Of a stretch of 64,000 bases of DNA, positions 11,511 through 22,922 are shown in pieces; within the stretch, counting starts at the first letter, position 1; each line of letters starts with the position of its first letter. Source of the DNA: Symmetrospora coprosmae (lineage: Eukaryota > Basidiomycota > Cystobasidiomycetes > Symmetrosporaceae); the NCBI GenBank assembly GCA_008802785.1, contig VUYT01000009.1, positions 598,744 to 662,743 of the forward strand, given 5' to 3'. The translations under genes were made by a program, and so were the position numbers. The notes beneath the pieces were generated by a model. The model did not search any database. It was not told the origin of the DNA and saw only the letters and a program-made list of their open reading frames with translations.

Positions 11511-13794
11511 ATGCCGTTCGGGCCGTCCCACCCCATCCTGCGCCGTCTGGCGAAATGGACCATGCACGGTGCGGGCGCACAACCGCACAACGAGCTGCTG
11601 CACTGAGCAGCAGCTTCATCCGACTGATCCCGCCTTCCCTCTGATCTCCCTCCGCTTTTTGCTCGTCGCTACCCATGCCTTCCTTCTCACAGGCTTCTTC
11701 TCGGATATCCAGGTCATTGATGCCGAGAACGTCCCGCAGGATGGCCCGCTCATCGTCTGCTGTACGCATTGGAACATGATTGTGCGTGGACTGGCAGTCG
11801 GCCCGTCATAGGAAGCTCCTTGCCAGGGTAATCTGACGACGTTCCTTTGGCCTTGGCACCCCTTCACATTCGTCCATCCCTCCATCCGTCTATTCGTCTA
11901 TCCGTCTGCCTGGCTGCGTTGACCACTATACAGGTGGACGTGAGTAGCTGCCGCGTCATCAACAAAGACGTCAGCGACGGCTGATGGAACAAACCTGTTC
12001 CTGCGCAGCCGGCCGTCCTCTCTGGCTTCTTCCCACATGGTCGGATGCTCCACTAGTGCGTGCCCTGCGACACCACGCATGCATACGCAATGCGCGCCCT
12101 GCGGCTCACTTTGACAAATTAACTGACTCGCCTTCATCATCCAATCGCAGTTGGGCCAAATCCACTATCTTTATCAACAAGCCCGTGTCTGCCCTCCTCA
12201 AAGACGCAGGGAACATTCCCGTCGACCGCAAGAACAAGGACAACCAAGCCCTCTTCAGCGGGACTTTTGACGCGCTCAAGCTCGGAGAGGTCGTCGCCAT
12301 CTTCCCAGAAGGGACGAGCTACACCGAGCCGCACCTGCAGGCCATCAAGGAGGGTGCGAGCTGGGTGTGTGCCAACCCCTCCACGCTTGTTCCCTCGGGT
12401 GCTGTACTGACCTCTGCGGGTACTGTCCGCCTCGACTCAACAGGCCGCCCTCGAGTATGCCAAGAACATCCGCGCCGTCGACGACACGGCACAACGCGAT
12501 CCTGCCGTCAAGGATCCGCAAGTCATTGTCGCGTCTATCGTCTACACCCAAAAGACCAACTACCGGAGTCGGGCAGTCATGCAGTGCGTCAACGCGACTC
12601 TCCGCTCACGGTCGCCTGATGCGATACCTGATGCGATGCGATGTTCTCTCTGACCGATCCCGCAGATTCGGCAAGCCAATCCCGATGAAGGAGTACATCG
12701 ACAGCTTCCTCAATACCCCAGACGGGCCAAAGGGCGCCGTCAAGGAGCTCACAAAGGAGATCAGGGACCAGATGATTGCAATGACGGTGGATGCGCCAGA
12801 TTGGTGCGTGCGCACCTCTGCTTCCGTAAAGCGAGTCGAGATTGGCCCAGCTGACTTACCAACCTGGCGCGTTAGGGACACGCTCCGTGCGGCAGAGACG
12901 GCAAGACAGCTGCTATGGGGCGATGATGACAGGATACCGCTCAAGGATTTCCGCGCCGTATCGCAGAGGTGCGTGCATGTCCGCCCTGTCCGGCTCGATA
13001 CGCCCCAGCGCTAACGTCCGTACTGCTTCAGCCTCGTGGACCTCTTCTCGTCTGCATCACCCCGATCCTCGCAGGCTGCATCAGCTCGCGCCGTCCTCAT
13101 CGAGTACGAGAGCGTGCTCCGCAGCAACGGTTTCACCAACGCTTCCCTGAACGCGCTGCCTTTACCCCGCATCCTGGACCCGCGCACGCCGGCCGCCCCT
13201 CCCGCGCGCCTGCGCACGCTGTGGGCGCTCATCAAGACGACGCTGACGGCGGTGCTGCTGCTGCCGTTCTTCCTCCTGCCGCTGCTTGCGCACCTCCCCG
13301 TGTACGCGATCGGCAAGTCGACCCAGCTGTACCTGAACAGCGTCGAGGCCGAGGCGTTTGCGCAGAACAAGATTGTCTTCAGCCTCCTCGCCCTCATCTT
13401 TGCAGTGTACCCCGCCATCTTCTTCACCACATGGGCACTGTGGCTCTTTACCCCGCTTGGCCTCGTCGTCGCCCTCGCGTGGACGGCCATGTTTGCAGTC
13501 TACCACACACGCCTCGTCGACCGCAACTACGGACGCTGGAAACGACTGGTGGCAGCATGGAGAGTGCTCGTGGGCATCTGGTGGCCGGAGGTCAGCACCA
13601 GCGATGCACAAGGCGAGACAAAGACCCGGAGGATGCTCAGGCTCAGATCGGAGGCCGCAAAGAGTATCGCGGACCTCGTGCTGACTCTGGAGAGCGAGAA
13701 GGAGGGCAAGGAAGAGGTGCAGTGGTACAGAAGCTTGGGCGCGAGGGTGGCATCGCCCGGTGGAGAGAGCGATCACAAGGGGAGGTTGCAGTGA
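11511..13794 (+). CDS. Glycerol-3-phosphate / dihydroxyacetone-phosphate acyltransferase (Gat1/Gat2 type)
   Basis: ER enzyme of the first acylation step of glycerolipid synthesis. Nine exons: 11511-11568, 11693-11781, 11934-11939 (6 nt), 12009-12055, 12151-12364, 12444-12583, 12666-12803, 12876-12968 and 13032-13794, giving 515 residues. Acyltransferase motif I reads CTHWNMIVDPAVL across three exons; its aspartate comes from the 6-nt exon. Motif III is FPEGTSYTEP, preceded by NIPVDRKNKDN. The C-terminal third has hydrophobic membrane segments (TAVLLLPFFLLPLLA and FSLLALIFAVYPAIFF), as in yeast Gpt2/Sct1, followed by a charged tail. Yeast members are 740-760 residues, so this one is compact. 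The start ATG is the only one in frame with exon 2. Confidence in family is high; substrate preference cannot be read. Confidence 0.9.
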
Positions 13795-14221
13795 TGGCGA
13801 TGCGGACATCGTGTACGACGCACGTAGCAGTGATCTAGACGCCGAACAGGGTAGACGCGGAATGACAGCAGTTTCCGGGGATGCTCGAGAGAGGCGACCT
13901 GGAGCATCGTCCAAGTCGACAGAACGTGTGGTCTTCTCCTAACGCCGGCGCTGTGAGGGCGCGACCCTCACCGTCCGCGGAGAGCCTTTCTCGACGCCTC
14001 TCGATGCCATACCTGCCCGGCCCGGGTCTGTCGTCGAGCACCGGTGCGCATCCTGTCTGTGTCAGGATTGCAGCGATCATCCTATAGGAGTAAAGTGCTT
14101 GATCAACATAATGATTTCCTTCTCTTCACAAATTTCCTGCAATGCCCTGATGGTCGAGACGCGACGCGACCGCAACCATTAGCATGACTCGGTGGCATAG
14201 CAGTGGTCCAGCGGGATGGCC
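13795..14221. other. Convergent 3' intergenic region
   Basis: 427 nt between the stops of the acyltransferase (plus) and the F-box gene (minus). It holds both 3' untranslated regions. Nothing else recognised. Confidence 0.4.
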
Positions 14222-15969
14222 TTACTGCGAGCCAACTTCCATGGCCTCGGCCGCAGCGTCTCTCCCCCATTCTGAATCTGTTTTTTTTTCCACCGTCGCC
14301 TTTGGAGACATTTGGCACACACTGAGACGTGTGAGGCTTGGCCATTCGTGTTCCGCAAGGATGGTAGCGAGCTCGAAGGCATAGGCATCGGGGAGCAGGC
14401 AATGCTCCAGACCCAGTGTATGGAGAACGGGGAAACTGCAGTTTCGCAGTATGGTGGTGAACCTTCTCCAAAAGCGGTTTGCCGCAGATGCTTCGCTGCT
14501 CTGGCCTGGGATGTAGAGGCCGTGCACCGGACAGCCGAGTTCGAGATACTCCAGCTGCCGGAAATCGAGGGAGCCGTATTGGAAGAACTCCTCGACATCG
14601 CACTCTTCTAGTCCAAGCTGCTCGATAGACAAGTGCATGAAGCGTACATCGCTTGCTATCGCGCTGAGGGGATAGATGGGGAAGGGCTCGTCCTCGATAT
14701 CCCACGATATCGTCAGAGAGAGGTTGACGCCGCGGAAGCTGCACTGATCAGAGAGCTCCGCGAGCCATCGCGCTACATTGTACGAGCAGTGGGCAGCGGG
14801 CTGGAGCTGGAGTTGCTGAAGCCGAGGAAAGCCATCGAGTAAGCTCCAGAGAGGAACGTCGTCAGCTTCCACTAATATCTCGAGTTCCGAGACATTTGGA
14901 CCCTGTATGGCGTGGAATAGGATATTTGGGTCGGAGGCCGGTCCGGCGTAGATGGTGACCGCCAGCGAGCGGAGTGCTGGGAAGACGATGGGCGGCAAGT
15001 GAGCCGGCTGGAACCACCTGCTACACTCCAACGAGAGGAAGGCGAGGGTTGCCGCCTGTTTGCTCAGAAGGCTCCACAGGCCTTCCCACTCCGCAAGCCC
15101 ATCGTCTTCCGGGGTCCAATTCACGACTTTCAGGCGTGAAATACCTTCGATCTCCCGGAGAGCACCGAAATCTGCCGAAGATAGCTTGAAGGAAGTGACA
15201 GGCCCGGCGAGCGTAGCAGCCTTGACAATTTCCGCATCTGCACGAGCCAAGGCGACCGGGTCCGTGATCTTGTCCTGGGGATACCAGTACGGCAGGGAAA
15301 GATGCGTGACGACCAGACCGCGCGGAGCGCCGGCTAGACGCTCCAGGAAGGTGATGCACGCCCTGAACTGCGCGCCGGGCATGCTTCGGTACATGGCGAT
15401 ACCAAGTGACAGCTTCGATCCTACGCCGGCAATCACAGCGAGGATGGCGGCCGTTTGTTCCCACATCTGAGCGACGGTCTCGAGAATGAGGGCGATCTTC
15501 GCGGGATCGGTCGCCTGGAAGACAGATGCGCCCGGCGCATCCGAAGGTTTGGGGAGAATGACCTTGAGAGTGACGAGACTTGGGCGCGACTTGGTGATTG
15601 CAGCGAGGACCCATTGCGCCCGGATGGTTGAGTAGCCGTGGCTAATGCGGGGCGCATTGATGTCGACCTTGATGCTCCTAACAGCCTGCCAAGCAGTCGA
15701 CGACAGATCCTGCTCCATCTTGATAAGCTTCCAGTCCGGCTGCTTGCTGACATCCACATGTCGGAAAAGCGACTGCGGCGGAGAACCGGCGGAAGCGGGT
15801 TGTTCAGCTAAGGTGATCCGGGCCCTCACACTCTGCGAGGCTTGGACAAACGCACCGCGATCGCATTCATGCGGCGGCTCACAAGCGAGAAGCTCTTCCT
15901 GTCTTCGAAGGCCATGCACTCGATGATGAGCTCGAGCGTCTCGTCCGGGAGATGGGTGAGAGCAACCAT
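14222..15969 (-). CDS. F-box protein with leucine-rich-type C-terminal region
   Basis: Probable substrate adaptor of an SCF ubiquitin ligase. Two exons: 15969-15856 encodes the F-box (LTHLPDETLELIIECMAF, then SLVSRRMNAIA) and 15772-14222 the rest, 554 residues in total. Exon 2 opens SLFRHVDVSK, the usual link after an F-box, and continues with many irregular Leu-rich segments (RSLAVTIYAG, LELGCPVHGLYI, PVLHTLGLEHCLL) suggesting a divergent LRR solenoid. A longer reading frame at exon 2 has ATGs upstream of the acceptor, but those belong to the intron. The arrangement (short F-box exon, one intron, long LRR exon) matches the tandem pair at 41.5-45.7 kb, although similarity beyond the F-box is weak. 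Target unknown. Confidence 0.85.
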
Positions 15970-16403
15970 GTTGGCGAGGGCGTTTCAGAGCAGCCGGACC
16001 GAGGGGAGGAGCGATACGTGCTCAATGACCGCTGCAGAAATTCAGCACCGAGGCACGGAGTGAGTTGGCACAAGGAGGAAAGCACATTTGGATTGCTTTG
16101 GTCACTCGAAGAGGTCGGAGCATGAGCGGAGGGTCTGAGCGCGAAAGTCGATCGCAGCTAGTGATGCGGGGGCAATGATTGCGACGAGCTTCACCACGTA
16201 AGTGCTGCTCATCGAGTCCTATTGGAGTCTTTGGTCCTTCTTGAATAGTGCGAAGCAAACGTGCGCCGTCCGGCGGCGAGTCGGAGTGGACTAGAGACGC
16301 GCAAATCCCAGGTAGCTATCGCCATGCCAGCAGTCTGTACAGCAGGTACAGCAAACTGGACTGGGCGCCTACAACATCGCCCAATGAGCTCAAAACTGGG
16401 CGC
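15970..16403 (-). other. Intergenic region upstream of the F-box gene
   Basis: 434 nt between the F-box start and the stop of the next minus-strand gene. Probably promoter plus a 3' UTR. No coding signal that I can support. Confidence 0.35.
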
Positions 16404-17650
16404 TCATTCATACGTCCGCCGGTAGAGCTCCTCTCGACATGGATCCAAATGCAGCTCGGCAAGGTAGGCCAGCCGGAACTTCGACATCTTGACGTCCTTG
16501 TGGCGGAGAAGTGGCCGATGAGGGTGGTACAGAGGAAGGTTCCGGTCCAGAACTACGCGTAGATCCTCTGTGATCAGCTCAAGTGCCTCACATCGTCCAG
16601 ATAGATATTGGCGATTTGCCTCGACACCGCTAGAGAGCCTCTTGCCCCTGGCTACCCGGGCCGGCACGGCCATGCCGATAATCTCCTCTGCTGTAGGCAT
16701 CTCTGCTAAAGCGAGGGTTGTGGATGTCAGCCCATCTTGCGCAGTGTCGCATCATCATCCTCCGGAAGCACGACCGACGTACGCGTAATCGGAAAGAGCT
16801 CGCTGTCGGGCTCAGCAAAGCCTGAGGTTCTCGCCTGGGCCTGCGTTTCGGATTTAGATCCTCGGATCGTATAGCGATACGGGATATGGGACTGCGACAG
16901 CTGGGACGGCGTGTGAGCCTTCAACACCGAAGCTTGTAGGCTGGACCGTTCGCGGGTCTCCAGCTCGCTTTGGCGCCTGTCCAGATCGCCCTCCCGCGCT
17001 TCCAGCTCCTGATCGAGCGTATCCAACGCATTCTCGCGCAGGTGTAGCTCATCCTCGCGCGCCTTAGTTTCGCGCCTCCGCTCCTTCAAGTTGGCTTCAC
17101 GAGCCTCTATGGCCTTCTCCCGCGCGTCCAGCTCCTCTGTGCGCGCGTCCAGCGCGCCCACCTGAGTCGCCAGCCTGCTCTTGCGTGTCTCCAGCTCATG
17201 CTCGCCCAGCTTGAGCTTGGCTTCCTGTGTATCTAGTCCAGTCCTCCGCCATGCGAGCTGCGCCTCGAGCGTTGTCAGGCTGCTCTGGCGCTCGTCCAGC
17301 TCGCGCTTGCGCGTATCCAGCTGGCACCTGAGCGTCTCCAATGCGGCCATTGCTTCGGAGAGCGGGCTGCCAGTCTCCCACGGCCTGAATTGCGACAGGC
17401 CCAGGGCGGGAGAGCCTTCGCGACTGAGGATCTCCGTGCTTGCTGACGAGGTAGGGCTGCATGATCCCACAAATCCCGCAGCCGTAGGGTCGTACTTGCC
17501 GGCGAGAGGATGAATCTGCACGAGGGGAGGAGAGTCGAGAGTAGGGGTGGAGCAGGCGTCCTTGTACACGCTTAGATTGGGCGACGAGGCCAGCTCCGAG
17601 CAGTGAATGGCTCCAGCCATAAGAGTGGATGGAGCGTGGGAAGACCACAT
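16404..17650 (-). CDS. Coiled-coil protein of unknown function (389 aa)
   Basis: Two exons: 17650-16783 and 16705-16404, in phase (a nearby alternative acceptor starts exon 2 at 16702 and changes one residue). Residues about 100-230 form a long heptad-rich region with recurring units such as LDTRKRELDERQSSL, LEAREGDLDRRQSELETRE and LDAREKAIEAREANL; this is a strong coiled coil and probable dimer or scaffold. The first 100 residues are polar and Pro/Ser-rich. The last 100 (AEEIIGMAVPARVARGKRL, RPLLRHKDVKMSKFRLAYL) look folded but I do not recognise them. There is no membrane segment. Single-copy in the window, same strand as the F-box gene downstream. Confidence 0.7.
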
Positions 17651-18127
17651 GCTGGAATGAGCTCAGGCTGAGATGCGAAGGGAAGCGATGGCGAGCAGCA
17701 GAAAGGCCAGCTTCCTGTTAGTGGGCTCGAGGACAGGGAAGATTCAGCGGGACGGCCGGCGTTGTCGGGGTGGAGCGGACGTGAGAAGGTTGCAGGGACA
17801 GGTCCAGTGGAAAAGGTGAGCGAGTGTGCTTGCACAAGTCGGGCCAGTTTCAAACGAGCCCAGGCCCATTCCGCCATGTCGCAGATGTATCGCGAGGCTC
17901 TTGGGGGCACTTTGCGGCAGCATTGCGAGCACGACAGGCAGAGCGAAGCGACTGTACAGATCAGGCTGCTGTGCAATTTGACCTGCGCCATCGATCTCTG
18001 TCGCATATACCACAATATTCGAGCTGGGTGGCAGGAGACAGAGCAGCAAGGCAGCAGACCACGTCGAGCTGCACCTCATCCCGGGGGTCCATGAGACTCC
18101 AACTGCACCGCTTATTTTCAGCAGGAC
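17651..18127. promoter_or_regulatory. Divergent intergenic region
   Basis: 477 nt between the coiled-coil gene and the tubby-like gene, which point apart. A pyrimidine stretch ending in ttttcag lies 6 nt before the plus-strand ATG at 18128, so a 5' UTR intron (or an unseen first exon) is possible. Confidence 0.4.
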
Positions 18128-18987
18128 ATGACCAAGCTCCAAGGCACTGACTATGACATTGTAGCCAAGCACACCATCGAAAAACGCTCCTTTGTCGTCT
18201 CTGCCGCTTCCAACGCCATCTGGTCCACCGAACGCGTGCTTCAGCGCGATGAGATCATCGAGGTCGTGTCAGAGCTCGCTGGGCCATCGGCAGTGACCAT
18301 CCACCAGTCAGCTCCACCTCGCAATCTTGTTGGACACGTCTCCAGCAGCCACATCTGACTTCCTCTCTGCTCGCAGACCCGTCCGAGGCTGGTACCTGCT
18401 CCTCAAATCGCGTGACGCTGCCTTCACAGCAGCTCAGCCGCACGTCAACCTCGTCCCGTCTCGCACGAATCCCAGGACGCACTTTGGCTTCACCGTACAC
18501 TCGCTAACGAGCGCGCCTGTGCAGGATGGGAGCTCTGGCACGGTGCGCCCCTCGCACTTCACTGTTCACCCGCAATCACATGCCAAAGAAAGCGCGCGGC
18601 TGTCCCTCCGCGCGCTGAAGGAAGTCTTTGCGAGCGACCGCAATTCGTTCTCGTGAGCTGGTACACTCGACTGCTGAATTGTCTCGAAGCTGACGCTTGT
18701 GTCCGAAAGCATCTCCCTTGACGCCGACGGGACCGAGCGCGAAATCGCACACTACGAAGACCACCCGTCGCTCTTGCACTCCGATTCAAAGGGGACGTTG
18801 ACGCTAGACAACACCGCGATTTCAAGTCTCAACGTCGAAAGGACATTCTTCGTGGCCGTGGCAATCGCCTACCTAGGCTTCATGGAGGATCAAGCAGTGA
18901 GCCGTCCTGCCCCAATTTGGGTATAGTGACAGGCCCCCGCTGACCGCACTGCGCAACACTCAGGCTTATAAGGCAGCAAGCGAATGA
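18128..18987 (+). CDS. Possible tubby C-terminal-like / LURP-one-like small protein (221 aa)
   Basis: Four exons: 18128-18306, 18377-18652, 18710-18896 and 18964-18987, all in phase; each intron carries a CTGAC-type branch sequence or CAG acceptor. The protein is a string of likely beta strands (YDIVAKHTIEKRSFVVSAA, RGWYLLLKSRDAAF, THFGFTVHSL, KGTLTLDNTAI) closing with a hydrophobic helix (ERTFFVAVAIAYLGFMEDQ) and a short tail. A beta barrel wrapped round a buried C-terminal helix is the tubby/LOR/scramblase-like plan, so that is my structural guess; no sequence motif proves it. The donor of exon 1 (GTCAGC) is less usual but is the only one keeping frame. Function unknown. Confidence 0.65.
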
Positions 18988-19098
18988 GTTTGTAGTGTTA
19001 TTCGCAAGCAGTACACTGTTGATGTACATGGCGCAGCTCGAATACTTCATATTCTGTTTCGCGGTCCCAACATACGATACTGCGCTTCGTGCCGAGAG

Positions 19099-20679
19099 CT
19101 AGTAATTCAGCTCTGGCTTCTGATACCTGTGTCTGGAGCAGTCAGCCGCGTGACAGAGAGCGATACACGAGTCTGGTCGCCCCACCTGCTTCTCCTCGCA
19201 TACAGCGCCTGCACCCATTTGAGCGGCAGGAACCCTGCTCGCTCCTCCTTGGACGTCTTCCTCGCTTGCATTTCTGCGACCTCGGTAGGCGTAAGCTGAC
19301 GCAGCGCTATTGAGTGGTCTGCAGCCGTGAAGGTGATTCGGAACACGGGCGCGGCGTGCTCTTGTGGCAGCTCGGTGAAGGCCTTGACGTGCGGATGCTC
19401 GGCTAGCTGGCTGAGAACGTAAGAGAGGATCTGGTGGCCGGAGTTGAAGCAGGAGGTCGCGTGCCAGCCGTGAGGTTTCGAAGCAACCCTGCAGGTAGAC
19501 ACAAACGCGCGCAGCCTCAGCACATTTCGAGCTAGGCCGAGTACGCTTCAACTGACAGAGTCGGCAGATCTAGCGTGTCAAAGGACTGTATGCCAGCAAG
19601 CACGCCGTTGGACTGTCGAAAGCCGATGATGACTGAGGGAACACCAAGCAGCACGCTCTGAACATAGTGCTTAAGCAGCTTGTATCTGTTAAGGCAAGCG
19701 CTATTAGCGAACGGCCCGGCTCGCACCCAAAGCGACGAACCAACGCACCTCTCGAAAGTGATAGTATTGCGCTCGCCCTCGATGACCATGTTCGTCTTGA
19801 GTTCGAGGAAGGATGATGTATCCAGGGGCTGGTCGACACCTGCTCCCGCCTGAACGCAGTCCACCTCTCCACCCAGGATAAGCGGCAAGTCGCCCAGCTT
19901 GGTCCGGACAACTGATCCCCATTGAACATTGGTGTTCACGTCGCCTCCCCACGCCTTATCAGCAGATGGCGCGGGCGGTGCCTCAGGGTCTTCAGACGTG
20001 CAGTACGACTCGAAGGAGTACCCGAAGTAGGACTGAAGTGACTGCTGGTCTGTCTGCTTTTCTGAATTTGAAGGCCCCTTGCTCTCCTCGAGGTATAACG
20101 TCCCCTCGACGAGCATGGCATTCATCTCCCAGTCTTCGCGCTCCTCGTAGACGCACGTCAACAGCTTGGTGAGCATCCCGCGCCAGCTGATGACGGCGGT
20201 ATTGCGGACGAGGTCGGACATGGCCGCGCCGGTCTTGGGAGCTTCAAGAGCATGAAGAAGACTGTGCAGGCGTAGCAAGCCTTCACTCAGCGCATCAAGA
20301 TGCATGCCTCACGCCAGCTCGGGACGCACGTGTGTATCAAGCCATCGATGCCCTCGTCGAAGTCCTCGCTCCGCCAGGTGCATCGCTCGTAGCCAAAACG
20401 CAGATCAAGGCCTGCGTAAGGCACATGCAGTCAGTTTCGCGCCGCGTTCTGGCTACGAGATTGAATGTAGCGCCAGGCGGAGGTTGTCCGAGGCTCACCG
20501 AGTGCAGGCTGCCGGTGCCATCTCAGAGATGCGTCCTTCTCTTCTTGACTCAGCAGCAAGTTGCGATTCTCATCGTAGGAGAAGGAAGCGATGTGCTGCG
20601 GCGCGGCGAGGATCGCGCCATTGGTCGCATTCGAGCAGTACTCGCTCGGGTGAGCCAGCTGGAGCGGTGCAGGACCCAT
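19099..20679 (-). CDS. RAI1: Decapping exoribonuclease Rai1/DXO family
   Basis: Rai1/DXO enzymes remove incomplete or non-canonical 5' caps and, in yeast, partner the nuclear exonuclease Rat1. Six exons: 20679-20499, 20411-20330, 20285-19749, 19685-19545, 19488-19186 and 19126-19099, giving 423 residues. Family motifs in order: IASFSYDENRN, the acidic YFGYSFESYCT, the metal-binding GGEVDC and FLELKT. The Rai1-like core helix segment YKLLKHYVQSVLLGVPSVIIGFR follows. The chosen ATG is the first in frame with the FSYD exon; the N-terminus before that motif is variable in the family, so the start could differ slightly. The intron between exons 2 and 3 is only 44 nt. Confidence 0.9.
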
Positions 20680-21127
20680 GCAGTTCGAGCGGAGGGAAGA
20701 GACGCAGCTGTAGCGTGGACAAGGCGGAGACCGTCCGCGAGAGAGCGGACGGAGACAGAGAAGCGTGCAACTGACGCGTATAGCTTCTTCCCCTTCATGC
20801 AGGCGAACGAGCACATTGCGCCCTTCGCTCCCCATCCGCAGGTACCGACCCGCGTCTCCACGACGCGAGCATCCTTGTCGCTCGGGCATGCGAACTCCCT
20901 TGACATGCGCATTGAGGCCATGCGAAGCGCCTCACAGCCGGCGGGTCAGTCACCTCGACGCGCCTGACGGACTGACGCTGTCTGTTTCTGCGACTACGGC
21001 TAGGAGCCTCGTCCGCCGCAGTGCCGCTGACGTGTGGCAGCCTGCTTGACCAGCGTGTGAAGTTAGACGCTATCTCCATTAGCTCTTCCACTCCTCTGGC
21101 TCTGCCTGTACAACGTCTGCCTTCCAC
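20680..21127. promoter_or_regulatory. Divergent intergenic region, RAI1 / low-complexity gene
   Basis: 448 nt between opposite starts. No recognised element. Confidence 0.35.
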
Positions 21128-22684
21128 TTGAATTTCCCTCCTGTTCGTCCCAGGAAGACATGCAAGGCTAAGATGCAGCACCAGCCGAAGACATCGTACA
21201 TGGGCTATAACGATGGCATTACTGCCTCTCCACCTGTAAGAAGACGCGTCCGGAGCAGCAACTTCCAGGCTGCCCCGCCGCCTCATCTCAGCGTCAGTTG
21301 CGAGCTGCCGCCGCTGTGGCTGAGCATTGTTACCAGGCTGATTCGACAGAGCCCTTTGCAGTCTGCCCTTCCATGCGATTTGCTCTTATCACCATTTCAG
21401 TCAGCTCACCCAGAATTACTGCAGCCCTTCACACCAAACCCTGCCACTCAAGGTATCCCGGAGGCATTAGGCAGAAGCCGCGCGAGCAGGTCCCGTAGAG
21501 GGACACTGGCTACTCGTAAGCTTCAAACAGTTGCATGCAGGACTTGTAGTTCCGTCTCAAGCCTCTTGCCTGCAGCTTTCCACGGGCTTTCCAGCCTTCC
21601 ACCTTTATCGTCGCCGCTTGAATCCGCCAGCTCTCTCACTTGGTCAACCGTTCAGCTCCCTAGCTTGCCCTCTCCATTCACGCCTGTACGACAGGACAGG
21701 AGACAGATGCAACAGTCGCCCCGAGAAACGCTGCCGACGCCCAATCTGCTTGCAAAGGGCAGCCGCTTGCCAGATCCTCTGCACATTCCGAGAGTGCTTC
21801 CGAAGGTGCAGCCGCCTGCGTCCCCGTTCCTCGCAACTTTCGCGGACGAAACGCTCAGTCCGGCACCACTCGCTCGCAATGCTTGGCCAGGAAGCCTGCC
21901 AGACCTGCCTTCATTCCAACCTATGCCCAACTCGACGATGGACCCGCGAGATTTACACCTGGACTACCTGACGCCAAGGAGCCGGAGCCTTTCGATGGCG
22001 ACGACATTCACCGAATGTCCGAACACCGATTGGGCCACCGGCTCCGCCAAAGCGCAAGGGTCGTCTCCATCGTCGAGTACCTTGAGCCCGAGCGGGGTTG
22101 GGGAATTGCGGCGCGCCCGGCGGCAGTCGCGGCGACAACTCAGCCTAGAAGGGGAGTTAGGGAGCATAGAAGGGCCCTATGGCCGATCTAAAAAGATGGA
22201 AAGGATACCTGCTCTTCCGCCTCTGCCGCCTCTATCGAGCCTGACCAAGCCAGCTTCAGGCCGGCTTGTGGCTTCGGAAACGCCGCCATGGAGCATACCC
22301 TCCACCTCCGACCGCTTCTCCAGTCAGAGGCGGGCATCTCCTATGCCTGCTTCGTACGATAGTCTATCACCCTGCAATCCTGAAGGGACAAGCCCATTTC
22401 CCTTCGCTGTGCCCGCATCGGGCCCATCCCGCGCTGCGACTCAGTCGGCTAGTATCGCGGATAACGCTGCGAGCCCGACTTATTCATCCTCCGGTCGAAT
22501 TCTGCAACGAAGAAAGTCGCAGCTCGATCTCGTGGCCGCTGCCATGGCAGACCAGGAGGCCAGGCGGGGAAGGCCTGCCACTCCAGAGGTTGCAAGCCGG
22601 GCTCTATCGAGTCCTTCAGGGACCGGCGATCGTGGAACAGGGAGAAGAGATGGGTCACGTCGGAAGAATGGTGCGGAGGAGTGA
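21128..22684 (+). CDS. Ser/Pro-rich, probably disordered protein of unknown function
   Basis: Single open frame of 518 residues, rich in Ser, Pro, Leu and Arg throughout. The second half looks the more protein-like: SPFLATFADETLSPAPLARNA, RRKSQLDLVAAAMADQEAR and repeated PALPPLPPLSSL segments. The first ~190 residues read more like 5' leader sequence, and an in-frame ATG at 21707 would give a 325-residue protein. Basic and short proline-flanked motifs could be kinase or SH3 docking sites, but that is guesswork. No family recognised, no membrane segment, no homologue in the window. Confidence 0.5.
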   Translation: MNFPPVRPRKTCKAKMQHQPKTSYMGYNDGITASPPVRRRVRSSNFQAAPPPHLSVSCELPPLWLSIVTRLIRQSPLQSALPCDLLLSPFQSAHPELLQPFTPNPATQGIPEALGRSRASRSRRGTLATRKLQTVACRTCSSVSSLLPAAFHGLSSLPPLSSPLESASSLTWSTVQLPSLPSPFTPVRQDRRQMQQSPRETLPTPNLLAKGSRLPDPLHIPRVLPKVQPPASPFLATFADETLSPAPLARNAWPGSLPDLPSFQPMPNSTMDPRDLHLDYLTPRSRSLSMATTFTECPNTDWATGSAKAQGSSPSSSTLSPSGVGELRRARRQSRRQLSLEGELGSIEGPYGRSKKMERIPALPPLPPLSSLTKPASGRLVASETPPWSIPSTSDRFSSQRRASPMPASYDSLSPCNPEGTSPFPFAVPASGPSRAATQSASIADNAASPTYSSSGRILQRRKSQLDLVAAAMADQEARRGRPATPEVASRALSSPSGTGDRGTGRRDGSRRKNGAEE

Positions 22685-22922
22685 TAGACAGGTCATTGGG
22701 TAGAAAGCCGTGACTGTGCTATTATTGACGATCATCTTGCTGTAGATGCGAGCATACTCATAGACCGCGTCCCGCTGGACAGTCCAGCGTGCGACGTGCT
22801 GCTGATGGGATTGTGTGCAATCGAAGTACTAGATATGCTACATCACGAAGCGGCGTCTGGCAGCTTCTTTCCGAAAAAGTCGCCACCCGAGATGGGTCAG
22901 CAGCGAGAGCGCGCCCGAGGGC

